From positions 1-64,000 of the forward strand of contig JBFXDD010000024.1 in assembly GCA_050181465.1 (NCBI GenBank): a stretch of 64,000 bases of DNA, in the 5' to 3' direction. The DNA comes from JACRLW01 sp050181465. Lineage in GTDB: Bacteria > Planctomycetota > UBA1135 > UBA2386. Of the stretch, positions 9,682-20,623 are shown in pieces. The notes beneath the pieces were generated by a model, which had not been told where the DNA came from, ran no database searches, and worked only from the letters and a program-made list of their open reading frames with translations. A program made the translations under genes and the position numbers. Within the stretch, counting starts at the first letter, position 1; every line of letters starts with the position of its first letter.

Positions 9682-10460
9682 GCGAGTTCACCTACCCGAA
9701 CGAACTGCGCTCCGCGATCGCAGCCGCTCCGCACCCACTGCTCTTTGCGACGATCAGCGGAGCCCATCTGTATGGATTCCCTTCGCCCGACTCCGATTGG
9801 GATCTGCGTGGCGTGCACGTCCTCCCGCGCGAGCACTTCTGGCGGCTGGATCCACCGCGCGACGAAACCATCACGCTCGATCGCTTCGAGTGCGAAGTCC
9901 ACCTCGACCTCGTCACCCACGACCTTCGCAAATTCCTCGACCTGCTGCGGCGACCGAACGGGTACGTCCTCGAGCAAGTGATGTCGCCGCTCGTCCTCGA
10001 GACGGGTCCAGCTCACGAGGAGTTGAAGGCCCTGGCCATGGGTTGTCTGACGCGCGAGCACGCCCGCCATTACATCGGCTTCGCACACAACCAATGGCGT
10101 CTGCTCACGAAGGACATCCAGTGGCGGGTCAAGCCGCTGTTGTACGTCTATCGCGTTCTGTTGACCGGACTCCGCTTGCTCCGCACCGGTCGACTCGAGT
10201 GCGACCTCACGAATCTCCTCGACGATCATCCCGAGTTCGACGATGTCGCGGAATTGCTCGCCGCCAAACGCCGCTCGAGCGAAGCCCTAGCCCGAACTAT
10301 GCGTGAACGTCTGCTGCGATCGCCACAAGTCGCGCCCGGCGGCGTCGCTCCGTCGGCTCCTCCCTGGCAGCGTAGCTACAGCTACGCTTCGGTCGTCGAC
10401 CGACGCAGCTCCTTGCCGGTCATCGACCTGCGGCGATCTCGCGACGACGTTCACGCATAG
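9678..10460 (+). CDS. Predicted nucleotidyltransferase (COG3541-like), C-terminus replaced by a MITE
   Basis: The GTG start overlaps the previous stop. The active-site motif is ISGAHLYGFPSPDSDWDLRGVHVLP, matching GSxxxG...SDxDxRG but with Ala in place of the Ser. The protein is normal to about residue 204 (EAL). From there a 184-bp repeat element (10287-10470) supplies some 56 foreign residues (ARTMRERLLRSPQVAPG and on) and an in-frame TAG at 10458-10460, within the right inverted repeat. Beyond the element, in the same frame, the original tail can still be read (10470-10622). Without the insertion the protein would be about 254 residues. Activity of the truncated form is uncertain, since the core is intact but the helical end is lost. 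Confidence 0.8.
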   Translation: MSEFTYPNELRSAIAAAPHPLLFATISGAHLYGFPSPDSDWDLRGVHVLPREHFWRLDPPRDETITLDRFECEVHLDLVTHDLRKFLDLLRRPNGYVLEQVMSPLVLETGPAHEELKALAMGCLTREHARHYIGFAHNQWRLLTKDIQWRVKPLLYVYRVLLTGLRLLRTGRLECDLTNLLDDHPEFDDVAELLAAKRRSSEALARTMRERLLRSPQVAPGGVAPSAPPWQRSYSYASVVDRRSSLPVIDLRRSRDDVHA

Positions 10461-10470
10461 TCCGGGCTAG
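10287..10470. mobile_element. MITE-like palindromic element, full copy 2 (inverted relative to copy 1)
   Basis: This 184-bp copy runs from CTAGCCCGAACTATGCGTGA to ...GCATAGTCCGGGCTAG. Its two ends are imperfect inverted repeats of 25 bp. Its reverse complement matches copy 1 (286-469) along the full length, including the central GCGTAGCT/AGCTACGC palindrome. It lies in the second nucleotidyltransferase gene. If one terminal CTAG is counted as a target duplication, the net insertion is 180 bp, which keeps the frame; the gene is ended by a stop in the right terminal repeat. Confidence 0.88.
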
Positions 10471-10622
10471 CGCCGACGACACCATTGCCGGCACACCACG
10501 AGTCCCGGTTCCAGGTCCTGGTAACGGAGCTGGAAGCTGCCCGCACCGGCTCGCCGCTGCCCGAGCGCCATGCAATGACGAGCGCACTCGATGACTTCCT
10601 CGTACGCATGCGCCGGGGCTGA
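10470..10622 (+). pseudogene. Orphaned C-terminal tail of the second nucleotidyltransferase
   Basis: Read in the frame of the upstream gene, this segment gives APTTPLPAHHESRFQVLVTE, then LEAARTGSPLPERHAM and TSALDDFLVRMRRG followed by TGA at 10620. That ending aligns with the end of the paired enzyme upstream (AFAATTLPDRPDYSVIDRFLLRARR). It is therefore the original C-terminus of about 50 residues, separated from its gene by the inserted repeat. Confidence 0.8.
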
Positions 10623-10629
10623 ACGGCGA

Positions 10630-10766
10630 CTCGCGAACGGCGGCGGGTCTTCGTCCCCCTGGCAGGGCAGCTACACCGAGGCTCCGGCCGTCGACCGACG
10701 CAGCTCCTGGCCAGACATCGACCTGCGCCGATCTCGCGGCGACGTTCACGAGTAGTCCGGGGGCTG
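10630..10766. repeat. Degenerate partial copy 3 of the MITE-like element
   Basis: From about 10630 to 10766 the sequence follows the last three quarters of copy 2 in the same orientation. Shared words include GTCGACCGACGCAGCTCCT, GACATCGACCTGCG, CGATCTCGCG and the right-end block GACGTTCACG-AGTAGTCCGG. The left inverted repeat is missing, and the right end has decayed from GGGCTAG to GGGGCTGG. It lies between the orphaned nucleotidyltransferase tail and the ABC-F gene. Confidence 0.75.
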
Positions 10767-10803
10767 GCAAGCCTCTCCCCGCTCGCTACCCTCCTTGCCC
10801 CCG

Positions 10804-12435
<1,632 letters not shown>

Positions 12436-12501
12436 TCCCGGGGTCCGAAGTCGCGCCCTTGCGCGAGCGGGTGTGCTGGGCTACCGAATGGCCCCCACCT
12501 C

Positions 12502-13140
12502 ATGAGTTCCGCTCCCGACTTCTGGCCGCTCATGCCCAACGTCGACGTCGGCAACACGCCGGTGCCGATGTTCCCCCTGCCGGGAGTCTTCTTCTTCCCC
12601 GGTCAGCTCCTGCCGCTCCACGTCTTCGAGCCGCGGTATCGGCAGATGATCGAGGACTCGCTCGACGGGCCGGGGCGACTCGTGATCGCGACCGTCGAGG
12701 AACGTCATCGCAACGCGTTGTCCGGAAAGCCGGACGTCATCCCCGTCGCTGGACTGGGTGAAATCGCACGCCACGAGCGCACCGACGACGGCCGCTTCCT
12801 CATCTGGCTGTGCGGACTCTGCCGCGTGCGCATCGAGGAGGTGGAGAGCGATCGTCTGTATCGACGCGTGCGCGTGATGCCGCTCGCAGAGATCGGAGCG
12901 ACGACGCACGAGGATCGAGAGATGCGCGAGCGCCTGGTCGCGCAGATCGAGCGCTGCGCCGGTTCGAAGATGCCGCCCTCCGCGGAAGTACCGCTCGGGA
13001 ATCTGGCCGACGTGCTCGCGCAGGTCCTTTGCCTGCCCGAGGCGGTGATGGCCGCGATTCACGGCGAGACCGACATGGCCGAACGAGCGCGGCGCGCACT
13101 CGCGGCGGCCGATCGCTTCCCGCCGCGCAAGCCCGGCTGA
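12502..13140 (+). CDS. LON peptidase N-terminal substrate-binding domain protein
   Basis: The 212-residue protein is essentially a stand-alone LON-N (PUA-like) domain. It starts with VPMFPLPGVFFFPGQLLPLHVFEPRY, continues with LVIATVEERHRN and GLGEIARHE, and then RFLIWLCGLCRVRIEEVE. No ATPase or protease domain follows, so it is not Lon itself. Such proteins are common in bacteria and their role is poorly defined; substrate or peptide binding is the usual guess. It follows the ABC-F gene by 66 bp on the same strand. Confidence 0.85.
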   Translation: MSSAPDFWPLMPNVDVGNTPVPMFPLPGVFFFPGQLLPLHVFEPRYRQMIEDSLDGPGRLVIATVEERHRNALSGKPDVIPVAGLGEIARHERTDDGRFLIWLCGLCRVRIEEVESDRLYRRVRVMPLAEIGATTHEDREMRERLVAQIERCAGSKMPPSAEVPLGNLADVLAQVLCLPEAVMAAIHGETDMAERARRALAAADRFPPRKPG

Positions 13141-13252
13141 GCCCGCGTTCGGATCGCGTCGGCAACTGATCCCGCACACGAGTTCGGCAGCCGTGCATTC
13201 GCCCCAAGCCGCCGCATCGAGCGCTGGGATTCGCTATCGTGCGGGGTTCCGC

Positions 13253-14626
13253 ATGACGCCGAAGATTCCGCCGCGCGCCGCTCTGACGACGGTCGCTCTG
13301 CTCATCGCCTGCGCCGCACCACCACCACCGGCTCCGACGCCGCCCGCCGTGGCGCCGCACGTGCGACACCTGCTCGGCTCGGCGGTCAGCGGCGTGCGTC
13401 CGCACCGCGATCCGGCTGACACATCGACGGAACACGCGGTGCTCGCGGAGGTCGAGTTTCGCTTCGCGCCGCGAGCGATCGATGCACTGCGCGAAGACGA
13501 TTCCGCATCGGAACCGCTCGCCCCGCACACGCGCGCGCTGATCGGCCCACGGCAGACAACACCACTGCGCGGCGTGGCCACGCGAGCGCGCGGCGCGCGG
13601 CTGCTGCGCGTCCCGATGAGTGACTTCGCCGGCGCCCATCGCTTCGAGACGCTGCGGCTCTCGGCGAGCCGCGCGGCGATCCTGCCGGAGACCACCGCCG
13701 AGATCGTGCTTCGCAGCACCGGCGCCGACTTCGAACCCGGCACGAACCCCGAATTGGGTGTCGCGCTCCACCAGAGCGAGACCGACGGTCTGGTCTGCAT
13801 GCTGATGATCGGGGCGCAACACGACCCAGACCGGGAACTGCTGCTGCTCGATCTCGCGCCCAAGCTCGACGAACCGCCCCTGGCCCTCGCACTTCCCTCG
13901 CCCTTCGATCCGGCATCCACGCTGCTGATCTCCATCGCGGTACGCTCGCCCGACGCGGATCCGGGCGTCGCACAGGAGCTGGCCATCCTCCTGCCTACCG
14001 CCCGCGAGGACTTCGCGCGCGCGCGCGCCGAGTCCCAGGAGGCGACCGCCCTGTTGTCCGCCGAGCAGGCGCGAAGCGCCACGATCCGTGCGGCGCTCGC
14101 CCATCTGTCGAACACGCTCGAACGACGGCGTGCCGTCGCATTCCTCGGGGAGAGCGCGGGTGCGCCGCTCTTGGTCGACCTGGCTCTCACCACCAACGAC
14201 GACGAGCTGTCTGCCCTGATCGCCGCACTGTCCAACGACACCACGACGATCGTCGGCGACAGCTCGTGGCACTTCGAGTCCCTCGCTTGGCGCTTCCTCG
14301 CCGAACAACTCGATCGCGGCAGTATCGACGACGCGCTTCGCGGCATGCTGCTGCGAGTCGCGGGAGAGGCCGGTCGCTTTCCAGGCGCCGTCGCCGCGCT
14401 GCTCACCCGCGCGAAGTCGAAGCCTGAACTCGACGCCCTCTTGATCGAGGAGAACTTCGCGATGCTCGCCACCAGCGACCCGGCCGCGCGAGTGCGCGCC
14501 TACGACTGGTTGTCAGCCCGGAACAAGGCGCCGGAGGGCTTCGATCCGCTCGCCGATCGCGATCGGCGCCGAGATGCTCTGCAAGCCCACCAGAACGCAC
14601 TCGAAGTCGCGCCGGAGGGCAAGTGA
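13253..14626 (+). CDS. Putative lipoprotein of unknown function, coupled to an AsmA-like gene
   Basis: About 457 residues. The N-terminus MTPKIPPRAALTTVALLIAC ends in a lipobox-like LIAC at about residue 20, followed by a Pro/Ala-rich linker (APPPPAPTPPAVAPH), so it is probably an anchored lipoprotein. The rest is mixed, with a helical second half (EAATALLSAEQARSATIRAAL and similar stretches) that could be repeat-like; I recognise no domain. ATG at 13253 is preferred over 13193 because it gives the lipoprotein signal. The stop overlaps the next start as GTGA (14623-14626), which points to a shared job in the envelope. Confidence 0.72.
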   Translation: MTPKIPPRAALTTVALLIACAAPPPPAPTPPAVAPHVRHLLGSAVSGVRPHRDPADTSTEHAVLAEVEFRFAPRAIDALREDDSASEPLAPHTRALIGPRQTTPLRGVATRARGARLLRVPMSDFAGAHRFETLRLSASRAAILPETTAEIVLRSTGADFEPGTNPELGVALHQSETDGLVCMLMIGAQHDPDRELLLLDLAPKLDEPPLALALPSPFDPASTLLISIAVRSPDADPGVAQELAILLPTAREDFARARAESQEATALLSAEQARSATIRAALAHLSNTLERRRAVAFLGESAGAPLLVDLALTTNDDELSALIAALSNDTTTIVGDSSWHFESLAWRFLAEQLDRGSIDDALRGMLLRVAGEAGRFPGAVAALLTRAKSKPELDALLIEENFAMLATSDPAARVRAYDWLSARNKAPEGFDPLADRDRRRDALQAHQNALEVAPEGK

Positions 14627-17600
14627 CCGAGCCGGTCTCAGCGCCGGCCAGTCCGGCCAGCCCGGCCAGCCAGGTCAGTCAAGGCACTCCGGTCAAGGGC
14701 AAGAGTCGGCTCTGGCGCTGGCTGCGCCGCTCATTCTGGATCGTCCTTTTGCTGGCGGTCCTGGTGCGCATCGCATTGCCCTGGATCCTGCCCACCATCC
14801 TCGGCAACGTCGCCGCGGGCTACGGCCTGGTCGCAAGCTACGAGCGACTCGATCTGAGTTTGCTCGCGCTGGAGATGCGGATGCAGGGGCTCACGCTGCA
14901 CGAACGCGGCAGTGACGGTGCGCCGGTCGGTGAGCCACTGGCGCACATCGACCTGCTCGCCGCCGATGCGGTCGCCACGGAGTTGCTGCGCGGACGGATC
15001 CACGTGACGCTGGCCGAAATCGACGGCGTGGATCTTCGCATCGAGCGGGACGCGGACGGCGGTATGGCGTGGAGTCGCATCGCCTCACAGCTTCGGCAGA
15101 ACGACTCAGGCGAGGGAGCGGCAGCGAAGTCGCCGGACACGGCGCCGTCACCTCCCGCCGCACTCGATCTGCGCCTGCCGCTGCGACTCGACGTGCTGCG
15201 CGCACAACACCTGCGCCTTCGCGTCATCGATCACGCCGCGCCGGCGCCGATCGACACCTGGATCGAAGCCAACCTGCGTGCAGACGACCTAGGCTCGTCC
15301 GACAGGACCGGCACGCTCGCCATCCATGCACGCGGACCGCTGCTGCTCGACGATCTCGCCGTCGACGCGAAGATCGACGACGCCGAGGATCGGCTGGTCG
15401 GATCCATCCACGGTGAGCTGCACGGACTCCATCTGCTTCCGATTCGCGAACTGCTGACGAGCATCGGGATCGAGCCGACCGCCAAGCGAATCGAGGGCCG
15501 TATCGACGGCGAGTTCGAGCTGCGACGCGACGCGGCGGCGCCCACCGATCTCTCTGCCACGATCACCCTGCGCGACGCGCACCTGGGCGCCGACGACGTG
15601 CCTGCCCTCGCTTGCCGACGAATCGCCGCCGAGATTCGCCGGCTGAGCCCGAGCGCCGTCGACGTGGCGTCCGTCAGCATCGAGGGACCGACAGCGTTCG
15701 CTCGCCTCGATCACGACGGCGTGCTCGCGCTCCTCGGCTGCCGGCTGTTGCCGACCGCGGCGGCCGCGACACCGCCTACCGAGGACCGCGCCGTGTCGCC
15801 GGAACCGTCGGCAGCCTCGAGTCCGAGGGTGCAGGTGGACCACGTGGTCATCCGCGACGGTCACGTCACGCTCGCCGATGCGAGCGTCGTGGCCGTCGAC
15901 GCCCCGCCGATTCCGCTCGAACTCGCGTTGCTGTCCTTCGAGGTGCGCGACCTGCAGATCGATCCCGCCAAGCCCGACGCCGCAGCGACCATCGCGGCGC
16001 AACTCCGTGCGCCGCAGATCGCCGAATCGATCGTCCTCGACGCCCTGGTCGTGCCGTTCGCAACGCGCCGCGAAGCGACGCTGGACCTCAAGCTGAGCGA
16101 GGTCACGCTCGCACGTATCGCGCCGCACCTCGCACGACGCGGACTCGAGCCCGCATTGACCTCGGCGCAACTCGACCTCCGCGTGGAGTTGAAGAGCCGC
16201 ACCGACTCGAGCGGTGCGCTGCATGCCGACGCAGCCATCGGACCCATCTCCTGGCGGGACGGAGAAACGCTGCTCGCCGAACTCCAGCGCATCGGCGTTG
16301 CCGGTCTGCGTGTCACACCTGCGGCCACCCGGATCGAAGAAGTGGACATCCGCGGCGCACGCACCGAGCTGAGCGTCCTCGCCGATGGCTCCTTGGCGAT
16401 CGCCGGACTGCACACGATCGAGGCGGCGAACGTCGCTCCGCAGGTTCCCCGATCGAACAGCGAGTCCGTGGCGGCGACGACGTCAACGACGCCTGACACA
16501 GCGACGCCACCTCGCTTCGAACTCGGCGCGATGAGGGTTCGCGGGACGAGCCTTGGCTTCGTCGATCGAAGCCACGAGGTCGCGCCGGGTCAGCCGCTTC
16601 AGATGGAACCCGCCGAGCTGGAAGTCGACGTCGAAGACTTCGTCGTGGGCGCGGCGACGGCGACTCCGTCGCGAGTGCGGATGCGCGTCGTCGCGCCCGG
16701 CGTCGCCGAGGAGTTGGCGATCAGCGGCACGATCCAGAGTCGCCCCGGCCCGCTCGATCTCGCCGTGGATCTGGAGCTGCGCGGCAATCGACTCACCGCG
16801 GGACCACTCGCCGGATTGCTCCAGCGCGTCGGTCTCGCACCGGAGCTCACTGCTGGCCGGCTGGAGGCGACCCTGCACGCGAGCGCGAAGCAGGCGACCG
16901 ACGGCGCACTCGAAGCGCACGCCGAGGTCTCGAAGGTCCGCTTCACCGACTCCGATCGCGAGCCGTTCTTCGCGCTCGATCGATTGCTCGTGCCCACGGT
17001 GAGGATCGCCGAGGGAGGCGTGTCCGTCGGACGCATCGAACTCGACGCACCGCGAGTGGTGCTGTCGCGCGACGAAGACGGCGCACTGCATGCGTTCGGC
17101 ATGCGACAGGTAGGGGCGGCGACGACGGATGTAGCGACACCCGGCGAGCAGTCGACCGCGGCGGGCGTCGCAACGACCGCCGAATCCTCGAATGCGGCAA
17201 CGAGCGCGGCGACCGCACTGCAGTTCGCGGGGATGACGGTCCGCGATCTGAACGTGAGCTGGTCGGACTCCGCGGTCACTCCGCCGGTGGCAACGACGCT
17301 CCTCCTCGACCTCACGGTGGGCAGCTACGACAACCTGACGCAGAACGCTCCGCCCACGGAGGTCGAGGCTCGACTCCGCTCGAGCGAGATCGTCGACCAA
17401 CTGCGCTGTTCGGCGAAGATCTCGCCCAACCCGACCGACCTCGCCGCGTCGATCGATCTGCTCGGCGAGGGCATGCGGCTCGACTCGCTCGCCGGCTATC
17501 TGCCTACGAACATCCGTGCTCACTGGCAGCGAGCTTCGCTGCGCGTGATGGCGGAGGTCCGCGCGACGACGGCGAGCGACGGCGCGCAGACGCTGTCGGC

Positions 17601-20079
17601 TCGTCTCTTCGATGTCAGCCTCGCCGATCAGGGTCTCGAGTCACTGGCGCTGAAGGAGTTGCGCGCGGAGATTCGTCGACCCGATACCGATTCGCTGCTG
17701 ATCGACGCGCTGGTCTCCGAAGGCCTGACGATCGACACGCGCTCGAATGCTGACGGTGAATTGTTCGCCCTCGGCCTCGAGTTCGGTGCGGCGGCGACCG
17801 CGACGGCACCCGCGCCGGTCGAAGGCCCCGCGACGGCACCGCCGCCGAGCGGACCGACCCGCCTGCCGTTCCGCAACGTCGCTCTGGGCAAACTCGATCT
17901 GGGCATCGCCTCGCTGAGGCATCGCGACGACGCCGCAGACGACCCGATCGACGTCGCGCTGCGCATCTTCACCGAAGCACCTCAGGTGCTCCTCGACGGT
18001 GACCCCGCAGCGCTTCCCCCGATTCGCGTCCTCTTGAGCGGCGCCGCCAAGCCGGTGTTCGACTCACTCGATGTCGTCGTCACCGGGTCACCCTGGGATG
18101 ACGACTGCAAGTTCACGCTCGACTTCGACGCAAGCGGGCTGCACGGACCGATGCTCGCGCGCACTCTGCCGGCGATCGCAGAGCGGATCGACGCGAGCGC
18201 GATCGTCGACGGACGGCTACGAGCGAATGCAGAGCTCGCCGTCGAACTGCGGCGACGCGATCCCACCGACATCGACCTCGCGCGCGGCTTCGGGGTGGAT
18301 CTCGAACTCCGCGATCTGGAGTTCCGTGGTCGACCGGATGGGGAACTGCTCGCAGGGATTCGCAGCGTCAGCGTGGAGGCACCCCGCATCGTGCCGGGCG
18401 GCGATGTCCGCATCGGTCTCATCGACATCGCGGAGATCACGGCCCGCGCCGAGCAAACTGTCGAGGGGCTGCGCATCGCGGACATCGTGTTCCGAAGTCC
18501 GCCGACCGCGAGTGAGAGTGAGCCGCCGCCGGCAGCGCCGACACCGACGATCGCCGACGGCACCACCGCGCCGGCTGCTCAGGGCGGGCATCGGCCGGAA
18601 GTGCGTATCGAAGAACTGACGGTCCGCGGCCTCGACTTCCGCTACTCGGACTCCACCTGCACGCCGCCGCTGATCGCGCCGCTGGAACAACTCGACCTGG
18701 AGGTCCGCGGCTTCACGACGCGCACCTTCGACTCCGCGGTGCCCTTCCGCTTCCGCGCGAGCCTGGGTGCGGGCAAGGTCGAGCTTCCCGAGCGACTGAA
18801 GTCGAGTTCGCTCGTGGCCGGCTTGCTCGGGGCGACGGTCGGTGCGCTGACGGGTGCCGAGGACGATCGCGCGCTCGAGTCGCGAGTGATGTTGGACGAA
18901 CTCGCGATCGACGGAGTGATGGCGCTCGGCCCTCATCTCGACGGCAAGGTGCGCGCGAACATCAGCGGCTTCGAACTCGGCGCGTTGCGCGGAATCGCGG
19001 AACGCTCCGGCGTGAAGATCGGCGACGGCACTCTTGACCTCGGCACGACGGTTCACTTCCTCGGTCCAAGCGGCCTGCGAACCGAAGCGCGGATCGGCTT
19101 CCAGCACCTCTCGGTCAGCGAACCCGCGGGAGGTCCGATCTCGACTTACCTGAAGTTGCCGGCACCACTCGATGCGGTGATCTTCGCGCTGCAGGATCAG
19201 AACAACGAGATCGCGATCCCGCTGCGGCTGCGCATCGAAGAGGGCGGCGTGGGCACCGGACAGATCGCCACGGCGGCGATCACCGCACTGGGCAAGGTCA
19301 TCGCCGATGCCGTCGCCGCCGCACCGTTCCGAGCGGTCGGCATGTTGACCGGCGTGCTCGGGATCGGCGGCGGTGCCGGACCATCGCTCGCCGAACAACG
19401 CCGGCAGGTTGGCTTCGGACTCGGTGAGGCACTGCCGGCGGTCGACGCGCAGAAGGTCGTCGCTCCGCTGATCGATCTGCTGAGGGGCGACGAGACGATC
19501 GCACTGGTGCTCACGCACTCGTTCGCCGCCGACGATCTCGCGCACGCGAAAACGCTCGCCAATCCGGATCCCGAGCTCGCCCACGACATCGCGGCGCGGT
19601 TGCGCGTGGACTTGGCGAGTTCGATTCGCGAGCGCGATCTGACGGCGACTCGTCTGCTGGCGATGTTGGGAGCCGGTAACCCGCGCGACGCCTTCGTTCT
19701 GAATCGTCGTCTGCACGCACTCGATGCCGAGATCGCGCGCATGAGCGACGCCCTCGATCGCGTGCTCGCGCTGCTCCGTTCGGGTGCCGAGCGCCGCGCC
19801 GATCGACGCACGCGTGACGCCGCGACGGATCTCGCCCGCGCGCGCCTCGAGTCGCTCCGCGATCTTCTCCTCGAACTCGGCGGGCCGGATCTCGACAAGC
19901 GCATCGAACTGCGCCCTGCCCGCATCACCGACCCGATCGATCGACCGCACAGCGAGATCGAACTCGTGCCGCGCGTTCGCCAACCCGAACCCAATCTCAA
20001 TCAGCCGCAGGTGATGCCGCTCGACTCGCAGCCGCTCGGACCACCGCCGGGAACGACCGGGCGCAACCGCGACGGTTGA
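14623..20079 (+). CDS. Very large AsmA/DUF748-like envelope protein
   Basis: 1,818 residues, GTG start overlapping the upstream lipoprotein stop. A Pro/Ala/Ser-rich cytoplasmic tail (PASPASPASQ) precedes one transmembrane helix (SFWIVLLLAVLVRIALPWIL, about 38-57). A very long periplasmic part is made of repeating beta-strand blocks of the form LxLxxLxxxxVRVxxxG..., as in AsmA-like and DUF748 proteins that form long grooves for lipid transport between membranes. The C-terminal 300 residues include an end similar to DUF748 (LKLPAPLDAVIFALQDQNNEIAIPLRL). A helical tail from about 1600 may be coiled coil. The role in outer-membrane lipid homeostasis is inferred from the family. Length is at the high end. 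Confidence 0.8.
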   Translation: MTEPVSAPASPASPASQVSQGTPVKGKSRLWRWLRRSFWIVLLLAVLVRIALPWILPTILGNVAAGYGLVASYERLDLSLLALEMRMQGLTLHERGSDGAPVGEPLAHIDLLAADAVATELLRGRIHVTLAEIDGVDLRIERDADGGMAWSRIASQLRQNDSGEGAAAKSPDTAPSPPAALDLRLPLRLDVLRAQHLRLRVIDHAAPAPIDTWIEANLRADDLGSSDRTGTLAIHARGPLLLDDLAVDAKIDDAEDRLVGSIHGELHGLHLLPIRELLTSIGIEPTAKRIEGRIDGEFELRRDAAAPTDLSATITLRDAHLGADDVPALACRRIAAEIRRLSPSAVDVASVSIEGPTAFARLDHDGVLALLGCRLLPTAAAATPPTEDRAVSPEPSAASSPRVQVDHVVIRDGHVTLADASVVAVDAPPIPLELALLSFEVRDLQIDPAKPDAAATIAAQLRAPQIAESIVLDALVVPFATRREATLDLKLSEVTLARIAPHLARRGLEPALTSAQLDLRVELKSRTDSSGALHADAAIGPISWRDGETLLAELQRIGVAGLRVTPAATRIEEVDIRGARTELSVLADGSLAIAGLHTIEAANVAPQVPRSNSESVAATTSTTPDTATPPRFELGAMRVRGTSLGFVDRSHEVAPGQPLQMEPAELEVDVEDFVVGAATATPSRVRMRVVAPGVAEELAISGTIQSRPGPLDLAVDLELRGNRLTAGPLAGLLQRVGLAPELTAGRLEATLHASAKQATDGALEAHAEVSKVRFTDSDREPFFALDRLLVPTVRIAEGGVSVGRIELDAPRVVLSRDEDGALHAFGMRQVGAATTDVATPGEQSTAAGVATTAESSNAATSAATALQFAGMTVRDLNVSWSDSAVTPPVATTLLLDLTVGSYDNLTQNAPPTEVEARLRSSEIVDQLRCSAKISPNPTDLAASIDLLGEGMRLDSLAGYLPTNIRAHWQRASLRVMAEVRATTASDGAQTLSARLFDVSLADQGLESLALKELRAEIRRPDTDSLLIDALVSEGLTIDTRSNADGELFALGLEFGAAATATAPAPVEGPATAPPPSGPTRLPFRNVALGKLDLGIASLRHRDDAADDPIDVALRIFTEAPQVLLDGDPAALPPIRVLLSGAAKPVFDSLDVVVTGSPWDDDCKFTLDFDASGLHGPMLARTLPAIAERIDASAIVDGRLRANAELAVELRRRDPTDIDLARGFGVDLELRDLEFRGRPDGELLAGIRSVSVEAPRIVPGGDVRIGLIDIAEITARAEQTVEGLRIADIVFRSPPTASESEPPPAAPTPTIADGTTAPAAQGGHRPEVRIEELTVRGLDFRYSDSTCTPPLIAPLEQLDLEVRGFTTRTFDSAVPFRFRASLGAGKVELPERLKSSSLVAGLLGATVGALTGAEDDRALESRVMLDELAIDGVMALGPHLDGKVRANISGFELGALRGIAERSGVKIGDGTLDLGTTVHFLGPSGLRTEARIGFQHLSVSEPAGGPISTYLKLPAPLDAVIFALQDQNNEIAIPLRLRIEEGGVGTGQIATAAITALGKVIADAVAAAPFRAVGMLTGVLGIGGGAGPSLAEQRRQVGFGLGEALPAVDAQKVVAPLIDLLRGDETIALVLTHSFAADDLAHAKTLANPDPELAHDIAARLRVDLASSIRERDLTATRLLAMLGAGNPRDAFVLNRRLHALDAEIARMSDALDRVLALLRSGAERRADRRTRDAATDLARARLESLRDLLLELGGPDLDKRIELRPARITDPIDRPHSEIELVPRVRQPEPNLNQPQVMPLDSQPLGPPPGTTGRNRDG

Positions 20080-20126
20080 TGGGGTGCGGCGGCCGTGCGA
20101 TGCTGTCCGTCGAGAGGCAGACACCC

Positions 20127-20615
20127 ATGACCATGGATCCGATCGACGACACGAGTCGCACTCGCGACGTTTCTCGACGCACCGCAGTCCTGACCGTGGC
20201 GTTCACCGGGATGGTGGGATTCGGCGTGGGTTGGGGTGTGGGCGTCTATCGCCCGGCCGCGGCGGAGACCACCACTTCCGCATCACCTGGCCCGACCGAC
20301 ACCGAGCTCGAGGAGGAGGTGTCGAAGGCGGAACTCGAATGGGCCCGAGGCGTCCAGGCCGGCAGCGACGAACGTCTGGCCGAAGGAGCCGAGTCGCTCC
20401 TGGTGACGTTGACCCGAGTTCGGGGCGATGAGTTCATCCCAGCAGCAGAGCGTCTCGCCAAGCTCCTGATCGCCGATAGTGAGCGCGCCGACGCCGGATA
20501 CTTCGAACGCGACCGCCGCAGAAACTTGTGCTCGTTCCTCGCCGACTGGATCGAGGCGTCGCCGAAGGCCAGTTCACTGCGTCACCACGTCGCCGGACTT
20601 CGTCGAAGCCGCTGA
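20127..20615 (+). CDS. Small membrane-anchored hypothetical protein (paralogue of the gene at 51819)
   Basis: About 162 residues from the ATG at 20127. A short basic N-terminus precedes one membrane segment (AVLTVAFTGMVGFGVGWGVGV, about 20-40). An acidic helical domain follows, ending ERLAKLLIADSERAD...RNLCSFLADWIEASPKASSLRHHVAGL. The order of parts and the final motif (ERLAxxLL...hxxxLEhxPxSxxhxxLrxxL) resemble the protein encoded at 51819-52274, which suggests a family in this genome. It is 8 bp upstream of the lyase-like gene and may be co-transcribed with it. No function is known to me. Confidence 0.65.
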   Translation: MTMDPIDDTSRTRDVSRRTAVLTVAFTGMVGFGVGWGVGVYRPAAAETTTSASPGPTDTELEEEVSKAELEWARGVQAGSDERLAEGAESLLVTLTRVRGDEFIPAAERLAKLLIADSERADAGYFERDRRRNLCSFLADWIEASPKASSLRHHVAGLRRSR

Positions 20616-20623
20616 TCGGGTTC

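Noticed and set aside
18217..20124. 635-codon open frame on the - strand
   Set aside because: It lies opposite the AsmA-like gene and has Arg-rich composition with no domain.
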